From Phycisphaeraceae bacterium (GTDB lineage: Bacteria > Planctomycetota > Phycisphaerae > Phycisphaerales > Phycisphaeraceae), in NCBI GenBank assembly GCA_040222855.1, contig JAVKCD010000003.1, positions 310,001 through 374,000 on the forward strand: a DNA stretch of 64,000 nucleotides, given 5' to 3'. The position numbers and the translations under genes were made by a program. The notes beneath the pieces are model-generated. The model was not told the origin of the DNA, did no database searches, and saw only the letters and a program-made list of their open reading frames with translations. This document shows positions 18,716 through 27,508 of the stretch, piece after piece (the first letter of the stretch is position 1; each line of letters opens with the position of its first letter).

Positions 18716-19759
18716 ATGCAACGAGTCATCGTCAAAGCCTTTGGTGGCACCGATCAACTCCAGGTCGAAAACCCCCCAACCCCGGAACCAAAATCGGGTG
18801 AAGTCCGGGTCCGCGTCACATCCATAGGCATGAACCACGCCGAACTGATGGGCCGTCGCGGTGAGTACAAGCTCTCAACCGGCGAACCACCCTTCACCCC
18901 GGGACTCGAAGCCGGCGGGATCATCGAAGCCGTCGGCGAAGCCGTCACCACCCGAAAAATAGGCGAACGCGTCATCATCGCACCCTCCGCCCCCCGCGTC
19001 GGAGCAGGCGGCTATGGCGGGACCTACCGCAGCCACTACCTCGTCGATGCCTCCCTCGTCATCCCCGCTCCCGACGCCATCCCCGATGACCAACTCGGCG
19101 CCATCTGGCTCCCCTACCTCACCGCCTGGGGATGCCTCTGCTGGCTGCACCAACTCAAACAAGGACAGACCGTCGCCCTGCCCGCCGCCTCCAGCTCCGT
19201 CGCCCTCGCCGCCTCTCAGATCGCCAAACAAGCCGGAGCCATTCCGATCGGCCTCACCCGATCCGAGAAAAAAGCCAAAGCCCTCAAAGACCACCGGACC
19301 GCTGCCTACGCCCACATCATCGCCACCAACAACGACGACGGCTCCATGAAGCCCTGGCACCGCGATCTCAAATCCCTCACCGATGGCCGTGGCATCGACG
19401 TCTTCTTCGACCCCGTCGCCTCAGGCGAGTACCTCAACACCGAAATCCGCGCCCTCGCCGACGACGGCATCATCTACGTCTACGGACTCCTCGGCGCAAC
19501 AGACACCGTCGATGTCACCCCCCTCATCCGCAAGCGAGCCGCCATCCGCGGCTGGGGCATGACCGAAATCGTCCAGGCCGGCGAAACCGCATGGCGAGCC
19601 GGATGCGAGGCCGTTCTCAATGGATTCGAGCAAGGCGCCTATCGTCAGGAAATCGATCACACCTTCCCCCTCAGCCAGGTCCGCTCCGCCCACGAAGCCA
19701 TGGAACGAGCCCAACACCTCGGGAAGCTGGTCCTCATCCCCGACCCGAAAGACGTTTGA
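18716..19759 (+). CDS. Zinc-type alcohol dehydrogenase-like / quinone oxidoreductase (MDR superfamily)
   Basis: A 347-aa medium-chain dehydrogenase/reductase. The N-terminal GroES-like domain includes KSGEVRVRVTSIGMNHAELMGRRGEY and PFTPGLEAGGIIEAVGEAV; the Rossmann half has GQTVALPAASSSVALAASQIAKQAG, a variant of the GxGxxG/A coenzyme motif, and DGRGIDVFFDPVASGEYL. The catalytic zinc ligand Cys and the structural four-Cys lobe of true alcohol dehydrogenases are not seen, so it belongs with the zinc-free quinone oxidoreductase type, probably using NADPH. The ribosome site GGAG lies before ATG 18716. The aldo/keto reductase gene follows 16 bp later, so the pair is likely one operon. Confidence 0.87.
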   Translation: MQRVIVKAFGGTDQLQVENPPTPEPKSGEVRVRVTSIGMNHAELMGRRGEYKLSTGEPPFTPGLEAGGIIEAVGEAVTTRKIGERVIIAPSAPRVGAGGYGGTYRSHYLVDASLVIPAPDAIPDDQLGAIWLPYLTAWGCLCWLHQLKQGQTVALPAASSSVALAASQIAKQAGAIPIGLTRSEKKAKALKDHRTAAYAHIIATNNDDGSMKPWHRDLKSLTDGRGIDVFFDPVASGEYLNTEIRALADDGIIYVYGLLGATDTVDVTPLIRKRAAIRGWGMTEIVQAGETAWRAGCEAVLNGFEQGAYRQEIDHTFPLSQVRSAHEAMERAQHLGKLVLIPDPKDV

Positions 19760-19775
19760 CCGGAGAAAACAACAC

Positions 19776-21002
19776 ATGACGACCACAGCCGCCACTCAGA
19801 TGAGGTACCGACGATTCGGTCGCACCGAACTACCTATGCCCCTGTTCTCCACCGGCGGGATGCGCTACCAGGACGGCTGGAAGGACAAACCACTCGATCA
19901 AATCCCCACCGATATCCAGGACAACCTCAACAACACCATCCGACGCGGATGGGAACTCGGCATCACCCACATCGAAACCGCCCGCGGCTACGGCCCCAGC
20001 GAACGACAACTCGGCGCTATCCTCCCCGAACTCGACCGCGACAAACTCATCCTCCAGACCAAAATCGGTCCCACCGAAGACGCCGACGAGTTCCTCGCCC
20101 ACTTCGACGAATCCCTCGAACGACTCCAGGTCGACTACGTCGACCTCCTCTCAATCCACGGCATCAACGACAGCACCGACATCGTCAAAAGCCTCCGCCC
20201 AGGCGGATGCCTCCAGGCCGCCCGCAAACTCCAGGCCCAGGGCAAAGTCCGCTGGGTCGGCTTCTCCACCCACGGCTACAACGACATCATCTGCCGCGCC
20301 ATCAACACCGACCAGTACGGCGGCTTCGATTACATCAACCTCCACTGGTACTACATCCTCAACACCAACTGGCCCGCCATCGAAGCCGCTCACGCCCGAG
20401 ACATGGGCGTCTTCATCATCAGCCCCTCCGACAAAGGCGGGAAACTCTACGACCCTCCCGACAAGCTCCGCGAACTCTGCCAACCCCTCGACCCCATGGT
20501 CTTCAACGACCTCTACTGCCTCGCACGATCCAAAGTCCACACCCTCAGCCTCGGCGCCGCCCGACCATCCGACTACGAAGCCCACATGCAGGCCCTCGAA
20601 CACCTCGACCGCGCCGACCAACTCCTCCCTCCCATCATCAAACGCCTCGAAGACGCCATGGAAGCCGCCACTGGCGTCCGCCGACCCGACGCCTGGTCGA
20701 ACACCGTTCCGGATGACCGACTCGCACCCAGCGGGCTCAACCTCCCCATCATCCTCTGGCTACGCAACCTCGCCGTCGGCTGGGACATGCTCGAATACGG
20801 CAAGATGCGCTTCAACCTCTTCGGCTCTGGAGGGGCCTGGTTCCCCGGCTACCGCCCCGCCGAAGCACTACCCACCATCAAAGACCACGAACTCATCGAC
20901 GCCTGCCCCGATTGCCCGGTCGCCCAACAGCTCCCCGCCATGATCAAACAAGCCCTCGACCTCCTAGGCGGAGAAGCCGCCAAACGCCAAAGCGCCTCAT
21001 GA
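19776..21002 (+). CDS. Aldo/keto reductase family protein
   Basis: A 408-aa protein with an N-terminal TIM-barrel aldo/keto reductase domain. Seen: RYRRFGRTELPMPLFSTGGM, ITHIETARGYGPSERQLGAIL, KLILQTKIG, VDYVDLLSIHGIND and VRWVGFSTHG. The catalytic tetrad positions Tyr, Lys and His are in place, but the usual Asp of the DTAxxYG motif is Glu (ETARGYG). The C-terminal third is longer than in simple reductases and ends with DACPDCPVAQQ, reminiscent of the COG1453 branch that carries Cys motifs, although only two Cys remain. I chose the ATG at 19776 after GGAG; the longer frame overlaps the preceding gene. Confidence 0.88.
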   Translation: MTTTAATQMRYRRFGRTELPMPLFSTGGMRYQDGWKDKPLDQIPTDIQDNLNNTIRRGWELGITHIETARGYGPSERQLGAILPELDRDKLILQTKIGPTEDADEFLAHFDESLERLQVDYVDLLSIHGINDSTDIVKSLRPGGCLQAARKLQAQGKVRWVGFSTHGYNDIICRAINTDQYGGFDYINLHWYYILNTNWPAIEAAHARDMGVFIISPSDKGGKLYDPPDKLRELCQPLDPMVFNDLYCLARSKVHTLSLGAARPSDYEAHMQALEHLDRADQLLPPIIKRLEDAMEAATGVRRPDAWSNTVPDDRLAPSGLNLPIILWLRNLAVGWDMLEYGKMRFNLFGSGGAWFPGYRPAEALPTIKDHELIDACPDCPVAQQLPAMIKQALDLLGGEAAKRQSAS

Positions 21003-21085
21003 TCACGACCCCACTGGCCCCGCCAAGCCACGCGGGATATTCTCGTGCCTCACCCAACACCAAACGCCCCCAGGAGTGAACCCCC

Positions 21086-22198
21086 TTGTCCGTTCCGCTC
21101 ATTGACCTTGGCCGCCAGCACAAACCACTGAAAGCCAAGATCCGCGAGGCCTTCGATCGTGTCCTCAACAACAGCTCCTTCATCCTCGGCGAAGAAGTCG
21201 AGAAGTTCGAGCAGCAACTCGCCGCCTACGTCGGGGCAAAACACGCCATAGGCGTCACCTCCGGCACCGACGCCCTCCTCATGGCCCTCATGGCACTCGA
21301 CATCGGCCCAGGCGACGAAGTCATCACCACACCCTTCACCTTCTTCTCCACCGCAGGCTGCATCGCTCGCGTCGGAGCCAAACCCGTCTTCATCGACATC
21401 AACCCACGCACCTACAACCTCCAGTGGGAACAGATCGAAGGCGCCATCACCAACAACACCAAAGCCATCATGCCCGTCCACCTCTTCGGACAGTCCGCGC
21501 AGATGGACCAGATCATGGCCATCGCCAGCCGCCATAACCTCCGAGTCATCGAGGACGCCGCCCAGGCCCTCGGCGCACGCTTTGGCGAACGCATGGTCGG
21601 AACCATCGGCGACGTCGGCTGCTACAGCTTCTACCCCACCAAAAACCTCGCCGCCCCAGGCGACGCCGGAGCCCTCGTCACCAACGATGGCGAACTCGCC
21701 TGCCGACTCAAACGCATCCGGGCCCACGGCATGGACGGCGTCGATCACTTCTCCGAAATAGGCGGAAACTTCCGACTCGATGCCATCAAAGCAGCCATCC
21801 TCTCCGTCAAACTCCCACACCTCGACAGCTACGCCGACGCCCGACGAGCCCACGCAGACCGCTACGCACAGCAACTCGAATCTCTCCCCATCGGAACTCC
21901 CTTCGAGGCCGAAACCCGCTACCACGTCTACAACCAGTACACCGTCCGCGTCCATGGAGGGGCCCGTGAACCGCTCCGACACCACCTCAACGCCTGCGGG
22001 ATCGGAAACCGTATCTACTACTCCAGAGCACTCCACCTACAACCCTGTTTCGAGCACCTCGAACAAGGCCAAGGCTCACTCCCCAACGCAGAAGACGCCG
22101 CCAACGAGGTACTCAGCCTCCCCGTCTTCCCCGAGTTGACACACGCCGAGCAGCAAAAAGTCATCGACGCCATCCGGGAGTTCTGTCGGGCCGAGTAG
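21086..22198 (+). CDS. DegT/DnrJ/EryC1/StrS family sugar aminotransferase
   Basis: A 370-aa PLP-dependent aminotransferase, the family that converts nucleotide-linked keto-sugars to amino-sugars for surface glycans or antibiotics. Seen: SVPLIDLGRQHKPL, FILGEEVEKFEQQLAAYVGAKHAIGVTSGTDALLMAL, EDAAQALGARFG, and SFYPTKNLAAPGDAGALVTND, in which the lysine (about residue 187) binds PLP. The frame starts at TTG 21086, preceded by CAGGAG nine bases upstream, which gives the family N-terminus exactly. It is followed 16 bp later by mlaF, so it may be co-transcribed with that gene although the functions seem unrelated. Confidence 0.92.
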   Translation: MSVPLIDLGRQHKPLKAKIREAFDRVLNNSSFILGEEVEKFEQQLAAYVGAKHAIGVTSGTDALLMALMALDIGPGDEVITTPFTFFSTAGCIARVGAKPVFIDINPRTYNLQWEQIEGAITNNTKAIMPVHLFGQSAQMDQIMAIASRHNLRVIEDAAQALGARFGERMVGTIGDVGCYSFYPTKNLAAPGDAGALVTNDGELACRLKRIRAHGMDGVDHFSEIGGNFRLDAIKAAILSVKLPHLDSYADARRAHADRYAQQLESLPIGTPFEAETRYHVYNQYTVRVHGGAREPLRHHLNACGIGNRIYYSRALHLQPCFEHLEQGQGSLPNAEDAANEVLSLPVFPELTHAEQQKVIDAIREFCRAE

Positions 22199-22214
22199 AC
22201 TACAGGGGCCCGCT

Positions 22215-23147
22215 ATGAACCAGCCCACCACCGAGAAACAACCACTCGTGCCGCCTCCCATCGCACCCATGCCCTGGGAACGCCCGCCCACCGAAGAAGT
22301 CGGCGTCACCTGCACCCCCGACGGCCTACGCATCCGACGCTCAGGCGGGCAACCCGTCATCCGACTCGTCGATGTCTCCAAAAGCTTCGGCAACCAGCAC
22401 GTCATCCGACGCCTGAGCCTCGACATCCACCTCGGACAATCCACCGTCATCATCGGACCCTCCGGCACCGGCAAAAGCGTCCTCCTCAAACTCATCGTCG
22501 GACTCCTCAAACCCGACGAAGGCGAAGTCCACTTCCACAACCAACGCGTCGACCAACTCGACCCTTACGAACTCGTCGAAGTACGAAAAAAAATCGGCTT
22601 CCTCTTCCAGATGTCCGCCCTCTTCGATTCCCTAAGCGTCGGCGACAACGTCGCCTTCCCACTCATCGAACACACCAAACTCAAACGATCCCAACGCGAT
22701 GAACTCGTCGACCGCGTCCTCCGCATGGTCGGACTCTCAGGCATCCAGAAAAAAATGCCCATGGAACTCTCAGGCGGGCAACGCAAACGCGTCGCACTCG
22801 CACGCTCCATCGTCCTCGAACCCGAAATGGTCCTCTACGACGAACCCACCACCGGACTCGACCCCATCCGATCAGACCTCATCAACGAACTCATCGTCGG
22901 TCTCTCCACCAGACTCGGCATCACCTCCATCGTCGTCACCCACGACATGATCAGCGCCTGCAAAATCGCCGACAGAATGATCCTCCTCTACGACGGCGAA
23001 ATCGTCCACGATGGCGTCCCCGAATCCTTCTGGAAGACCGACAACGTCCTCGTCCAGCGATTCGTCCAGGGACAGGCAGATGCCGGCGAACTCGACATGA
23101 TCCGACAGGGACTTCACGACTCAAACGGCAAAAAAACACGCCAATAG
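22215..23147 (+). CDS. mlaF: ABC transporter ATP-binding protein, MlaF/Mkl type
   Basis: A 310-aa ATPase of the MCE/Mla phospholipid transport family. Walker A GPSGTGKSVLLKL is at about residue 80, the ABC signature LSGGQRKRVALARSIV near 185 and Walker B VLYDEPTTGLDP near 205, with the switch His in VVTHD. The order and sequence fit MlaF. About 45 N-terminal residues (Pro-rich, PTTEKQPLVPPPIAPMPWER) precede the ATPase core. It is followed 25 bp later by the MlaD gene; the permease MlaE normally found between or beside them is not in this window. Confidence 0.9.
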   Translation: MNQPTTEKQPLVPPPIAPMPWERPPTEEVGVTCTPDGLRIRRSGGQPVIRLVDVSKSFGNQHVIRRLSLDIHLGQSTVIIGPSGTGKSVLLKLIVGLLKPDEGEVHFHNQRVDQLDPYELVEVRKKIGFLFQMSALFDSLSVGDNVAFPLIEHTKLKRSQRDELVDRVLRMVGLSGIQKKMPMELSGGQRKRVALARSIVLEPEMVLYDEPTTGLDPIRSDLINELIVGLSTRLGITSIVVTHDMISACKIADRMILLYDGEIVHDGVPESFWKTDNVLVQRFVQGQADAGELDMIRQGLHDSNGKKTRQ

Positions 23148-23172
23148 ACACGACCCCAGGGAGCCCGACCCC

Positions 23173-24171
23173 ATGCCCGATGAACAACACAAACGCAACA
23201 TCGCCGTCGGACTCACCGCCGCCGCCGGCCTCATCGGCCTCGCCGGACTCCTCGCACTGTTCGGCTACGTCCCAGGATTTCTCGAAGACGGCTACACCTA
23301 CCAGGTCGAGATACCCGAGTCCGGCGGGCTCTACCCCGACTCACGAGTCACCTTCTACGGCATCGACGTCGGCAAAGTCACCGAGGTCAACCTCCGAACC
23401 GACGACAACCCAGGCGTCATCGCCACCATCCTCATCGACCTCGAACTACCCAAAACCATCAAGGCCGAAGTCAAAGCAACCTCGCTTCTGGGCGGAGGAT
23501 CAGCAATCAACTTCACCCGCAACGATGACATCGTTGAAACCAACATGCTCCCCACCGATGGCACCGGCACCATCAAAGCCCGCATCGCCTCGCCCATCGA
23601 CGGACTCACCTCCGCCCTCGAAGAACCCATGCAACGCTTCGACGACATCAGCCAAGACCTCAACCGACTGCTCATCGCATGGAGTGACCTCGGCGAAAAC
23701 CTCAACAAACTCGTCGAACCCCGACCCGCCGGATCACAGGACGCCACAGGCAACCTCGCCGCCGTCCTCGCCGAAACTGAAGCCTCCCTCGCCGAAGCAC
23801 GACACACCCTCAGCAGCTTCCGCGAACTCGTCGATGACCCACAACTCATCGATGACCTCAAGTCCACCGCCGCCAACACCCGCAAACTCACCGACCGCGC
23901 CGAAGGCACACTCCAGGCCATCGAAGACACCGCCGCCTCCCTCGAACGCCGCATGGCCGCCGTCGCCGATGACCTGTCCGGCGCCATCGCCTCAGCCTCC
24001 GGACTCCTCACCAAAGTCCACGAAGGCGCAGGCACCGCAGGCAAGCTGATCTCCGACCCCGCCCTCTACGACAACCTCAACGACGCCGCCGAACGACTCA
24101 AAACCACCCTCCTCGAACTCCGACTCCTCGTCGAAAAAATCCAGGCCGAAGGCGTACTCTCGTCGCTCTAA
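23173..24171 (+). CDS. mlaD: MlaD/MCE family substrate-binding protein
   Basis: A 332-aa membrane-anchored MCE-domain protein. A hydrophobic anchor lies at about residues 10-33 (NIAVGLTAAAGLIGLAGLLALFG). The MCE domain follows at about 38-125 (YQVEIPESGGLYPDSRVTFYGIDVGKVTEVNL, VKATSLLGGGSAINFT). The C-terminal half is helical with heptad-like repeats (LAEARHTLSSFRELVDD, TAASLERRMAAVADDL), as in longer MlaD/PqiB-like proteins that form a tube or needle for lipid passage. It should work with MlaF in moving lipids between membranes. Confidence 0.88.
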   Translation: MPDEQHKRNIAVGLTAAAGLIGLAGLLALFGYVPGFLEDGYTYQVEIPESGGLYPDSRVTFYGIDVGKVTEVNLRTDDNPGVIATILIDLELPKTIKAEVKATSLLGGGSAINFTRNDDIVETNMLPTDGTGTIKARIASPIDGLTSALEEPMQRFDDISQDLNRLLIAWSDLGENLNKLVEPRPAGSQDATGNLAAVLAETEASLAEARHTLSSFRELVDDPQLIDDLKSTAANTRKLTDRAEGTLQAIEDTAASLERRMAAVADDLSGAIASASGLLTKVHEGAGTAGKLISDPALYDNLNDAAERLKTTLLELRLLVEKIQAEGVLSSL

Positions 24172-24195
24172 CGCTGAGCCCGTAGAATCCAGTCC

Positions 24196-25404
24196 ATGCG
24201 CTACGTCATCATCATCCCCGACGGCGGGGCCGACTACCCACTCGAAGACCTCGACGGCAAAACCGCCCTCGAAGCCGCCAACATCCCCAACACCGACCGA
24301 CTCGCCGCCACCGGACGACTCGGCACCGCCGTCACCACACCCGACGGCATGCCCTGCGGGTCCGACACCTGCTCCATGTCACTCCTCGGATACAGCCCAA
24401 AGAAATACCACACCGGCAGAGCACCCCTCGAAGCCGCCGCCCTAGGCATCGAACTCGCGCCCACCGACTGGATCTTCCGCGTCAACCTCGTCACCGTCAT
24501 CGACGGACTCATGCAGGACCACTCCGCCGGCGCCATCCGCTCCGACGAAGGACGCCAACTCCTCGACACCATCGCCCAGGTCGCCGAACTTCCGGGGGTG
24601 ACCTTCCACCCGGGCGTCAGCTACCGCAACATCATGGTCGACCGCTCCAACCAGCGCGACTGGTCCAAGCTCAAAACCACCCCACCTCACGACATCCCCG
24701 GCGAACCGATCGATAAACACCTCCCCAAAGGCTCACCCCACGCCAGCGACCTCCTCGACCTCATCGCCGCCTCCGCCATCGCCTTTGCCGACCACGACGT
24801 CAACCTCACCCGCCAGGAAATGGGCGAAGCCCCCGCCACCCACGTCTGGCCCTGGGGCCAGGGCATCAAACCCGACATGCCCGCCTTCGCCGACCTCTAC
24901 CGCCGCAAGGGCGCCATGATCACCGCCGTCGACCTCCTCGCCGGCATCGCCCAACTCATCGGCTGGGACCGCCTCGACGTCCCCGGCCAGACCAGCTACC
25001 ACGATAACGACTACGCCGCTGCCGGACAGCACGCCATCAAAGCCCTCGACCAATACGAAGTCGTCTGCGTCCACATCGAAGCCCCCGACGAAGCCTCACA
25101 CGCCGGCGACGCCGCCACCAAAGTCGCCGCCCTCGAAGCCATCGACCAGCACGTCGTCGGTCCCATCCACAACGCCCTCCAACAACGCGATGAGCCCTGG
25201 CGAATCCTCATCATGCCCGACCACTACACCCGCGTCGAAACCCGTAAACACGACCCCACCCCAGTCCCCTTCCTCATCGCCGGACACAAAATGCAAGGCG
25301 TCGTCCCTCGAGCCTACACCGAAGAAACCGCCAACAACGCCGACCTCAAAATCACCCACGGACACGAACTCATGGAGTTCTTCCTCGACAGCGGCCTCCG
25401 CTAG
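24196..25404 (+). CDS. apgM: Cofactor-independent phosphoglycerate mutase, archaeal type (ApgM)
   Basis: A 402-aa metalloenzyme of the alkaline phosphatase superfamily that interconverts 3- and 2-phosphoglycerate in glycolysis. It starts MRYVIIIPDGGADYPLEDL, with the metal-binding Asp, and has the active-site Ser region CGSDTCSMSLLGYSPKKYHTGR. Further metal and substrate segments are THVWPWGQGIKP, HIEAPDEASHAGD and ILIMPDHYTR. Length fits the ApgM family rather than the 510-aa GpmI. The gene begins 25 bp after mlaD. A GC-rich hairpin lies 19 bp past the stop. Confidence 0.93.
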   Translation: MRYVIIIPDGGADYPLEDLDGKTALEAANIPNTDRLAATGRLGTAVTTPDGMPCGSDTCSMSLLGYSPKKYHTGRAPLEAAALGIELAPTDWIFRVNLVTVIDGLMQDHSAGAIRSDEGRQLLDTIAQVAELPGVTFHPGVSYRNIMVDRSNQRDWSKLKTTPPHDIPGEPIDKHLPKGSPHASDLLDLIAASAIAFADHDVNLTRQEMGEAPATHVWPWGQGIKPDMPAFADLYRRKGAMITAVDLLAGIAQLIGWDRLDVPGQTSYHDNDYAAAGQHAIKALDQYEVVCVHIEAPDEASHAGDAATKVAALEAIDQHVVGPIHNALQQRDEPWRILIMPDHYTRVETRKHDPTPVPFLIAGHKMQGVVPRAYTEETANNADLKITHGHELMEFFLDSGLR

Positions 25405-25422
25405 GCTCCTCGAACAAAGCGA

Positions 25423-25444
25423 GCCCCACCCGGAAGGGTGGGGG
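25423..25444 (+). terminator. Possible weak terminator hairpin after apgM
   Basis: CCCCACCC-GGAA-GGGTGGGG is a stable 8-bp stem with a tetraloop, but no T-run follows, so intrinsic termination is doubtful. Confidence 0.35.
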
Positions 25445-25476
25445 CCTCCACGATGAGATAGCCGGCTGCCGGGTGC

Positions 25477-25511
25477 CACACGTTGCCACCGCGAAGCGCA
25501 GGCAACGTGTG
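25477..25511. repeat. Perfect 11-bp inverted repeat
   Basis: CACACGTTGCC (25477-25487) and GGCAACGTGTG (25501-25511) pair perfectly around a 13-base loop. It is in the 384-bp gap between apgM and the FAD oxidoreductase, which has no ORF of its own. A second palindrome, CGGTCGTTAACGACCG, lies about 75 bp further on. Confidence 0.6.
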
Positions 25512-25672
25512 TCGACCACCCAACACCACCGCGCGCACAACACAATAACGCGCGCACAAACCACCGCCGTTCAAGCCGTTTCGCGGTCGTTAACGACCGT
25601 TTCAAGTCGTCTCAACGTCGCAAACCACCCGAAAACATCACCTCAAAACCCCGCCCCAACCGCGACCACCAA

Positions 25673-25695
25673 CCCCAAAACCCCACCCACACCCC
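25673..25695 (-). other. G-quadruplex-type motif in a G-poor spacer
   Basis: Plus-strand C-runs of 4, 4, 3 and 4 at 25673-25676, 25681-25684, 25686-25688 and 25692-25695 are spaced by 4, 1 and 3 bases, so the minus strand fits the G3+N1-7 rule. Surrounding bases 25620-25788 contain hardly any G on the plus strand. Confidence 0.55.
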
Positions 25696-25770
25696 ACCAC
25701 AAGGGTCCACCCCCTCAACGAACCCCAAAAACCACACCCCGCATGCGCACAACCCCCATGCGCACACCTC

Positions 25771-25791
25771 AAAAAAAGCAAGCCCTCGCTA
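25771..25791 (-). terminator. Possible weak terminator of the FAD oxidoreductase gene
   Basis: On the minus strand AGCGA-GGGC-TTGCT forms a 5-bp stem with one G-U pair, overlapping the stop codon and followed by a run of T. Confidence 0.35.
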
Positions 25792-27444
25792 GATCGCGTG
25801 CACATGCCCGTGCCACTCAAGCTGTACGTGCTCATCCGCCAGCCGCTTCTGAAAATCACCCAGCAGAGCCCGATCCCCATGCACCTCATGCGGCTCCACC
25901 CCCCGACTCAAACAAAAACTCGCCAGCAGCCCCGCCGACTCACCAATGTTCCACTCCACCGGATGCAGCCGAAACGCCCCGTTCGTGATATGCGTCGTCC
26001 CAATGTTCTTACACGCCGGCAGCAGATTCTTCATCCGCACCGGAATCAGCGCCCCCAACGGAATCTGAAACGGATAAGACGCCAGATCCAGACAGTGATC
26101 CCCGCCCGTCGAGATGTGCAGGTCAATCCGGTACGCCCCCACACCCACCGAATCATGCACCGGCAACGGCCGATTCCGCTGCACGCTCTCCGACCCCGGG
26201 CTGCCCCAGGGCGGGTTCTCACCACACCGCTGCAACACCCCAACATCCCCCTCCGTCACCGTCCGCACCGCCTTGATCCGCCGCGCCTCCCGGATGTAAA
26301 CCGCCTGCGCCAACCCATCATCACTCCCCATGATATCCGGCCGCAGGTACAGCCTCGGCAGCCCCTTACGCCCGGTCGACCAGTCCTCCGCCTCCGTCTG
26401 TAACCAATAAACCAGACAGTTCGTCAGCTCCCGCGCCTCGTTGAGCCGCTCTCGCCGCACGTCCTTCGGCACATCAATAATCGACCCACCGACATAATCA
26501 TTCATCACCCAGTTCACCAGCGACACGTCATCCACATGCTTCGGATGACGCCACCGCGTCGCATCGATCACCTTCCGGTAATCGAAATACGGAATCCCCC
26601 GCCCGTTATTCGCGCCGCGATGCTCCGGCCGCAGAAACGACACTCGCGACTCATGAGGACGATCCCCAAAAGGCTCCCGCCACGACAACAACGGCCCCGG
26701 CCAAGGCGGGTCAACCTCCGGCGCATAAGCCTTCCAACGCTCATACCCCCGAGGCATATCGATCACATGATTCGCCGCCGGATCACGATCCCACCCCAGC
26801 GCCGCCACCCAGGTGATCGCCTGCTCGTTGTCCGGCTCGGCCTTCGCCTTCGCGTGCATCTCCCCCGTCTCCGACTGCGCCTCCGCCCCCGTCACATACT
26901 CCACCTCCGCCAACGGCAGCAGGTCACCCAACTCCGAAGCATCCAGGAACATCGTCGCCGTCACCGTCACATCCGCATCGATCCGCCGCCGATACACCGT
27001 CACCGACCGCACCCGATCCCCCTCCACGTCCGCCGCCTTGGGAAACGTGTTCCGCCACACCCGCAGCCGCCCCGCCGCCTCATAAGGCATCAGCATCGAC
27101 CGCAACGCCGTAAACGCCGCCCGCGGCTCGCAACACAACCGCGACACAAAACCCGACCCCGGATTCAACTCCGGGTCCAGCAACGCATCCCGACTCAGCG
27201 GGTAATGCCGCCGATACAACCCCCGAATCGCCTCCCGCAGCGTCCGGTACCGCCCCGTACACCCCTGCGCCTCAATCCACGGATGCTCATCCGGCGGAAC
27301 CGCCTGCGCCGTCAACTGCCCCCCCACCCAAACCGTCGGCTCCGTCATGATCACCGAATGCCCCGCCTCACAAGCCGCCAACGCCGCCGCACACCCACCC
27401 AAACCTCCGCCCACAATCAAAATGTCACACCGCTCATCACGCAT
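25789..27444 (-). CDS. FAD-dependent oxidoreductase
   Basis: A 551-aa flavoprotein with the N-terminal dinucleotide-binding motif DILIVGGGLGGCAAALAACEAG and a VWVGGQLTAQAVPPDEH segment. A second FAD-contact region, TMFLDASELGDLLPLAEVEYVTGAEAQSETGE, and the C-terminal SYPFQIPLGALIPVRMKNLLPACKNIGTTHITNGAFRLHPVEW segment are typical of the FAD_oxidored family common in planctomycetes and found beside sugar-degradation genes. The substrate is unknown. No signal peptide is seen, so it is cytoplasmic. It stands alone, convergent with apgM across the C-rich spacer. Confidence 0.87.
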   Translation of the reverse strand: MRDERCDILIVGGGLGGCAAALAACEAGHSVIMTEPTVWVGGQLTAQAVPPDEHPWIEAQGCTGRYRTLREAIRGLYRRHYPLSRDALLDPELNPGSGFVSRLCCEPRAAFTALRSMLMPYEAAGRLRVWRNTFPKAADVEGDRVRSVTVYRRRIDADVTVTATMFLDASELGDLLPLAEVEYVTGAEAQSETGEMHAKAKAEPDNEQAITWVAALGWDRDPAANHVIDMPRGYERWKAYAPEVDPPWPGPLLSWREPFGDRPHESRVSFLRPEHRGANNGRGIPYFDYRKVIDATRWRHPKHVDDVSLVNWVMNDYVGGSIIDVPKDVRRERLNEARELTNCLVYWLQTEAEDWSTGRKGLPRLYLRPDIMGSDDGLAQAVYIREARRIKAVRTVTEGDVGVLQRCGENPPWGSPGSESVQRNRPLPVHDSVGVGAYRIDLHISTGGDHCLDLASYPFQIPLGALIPVRMKNLLPACKNIGTTHITNGAFRLHPVEWNIGESAGLLASFCLSRGVEPHEVHGDRALLGDFQKRLADEHVQLEWHGHVHAI

Positions 27445-27508
27445 AACCAGCAGAATAGCGTCTTATGAAACTCTATCTGGACATGTCGGTGCATTATGCT
27501 TCCGGGCA

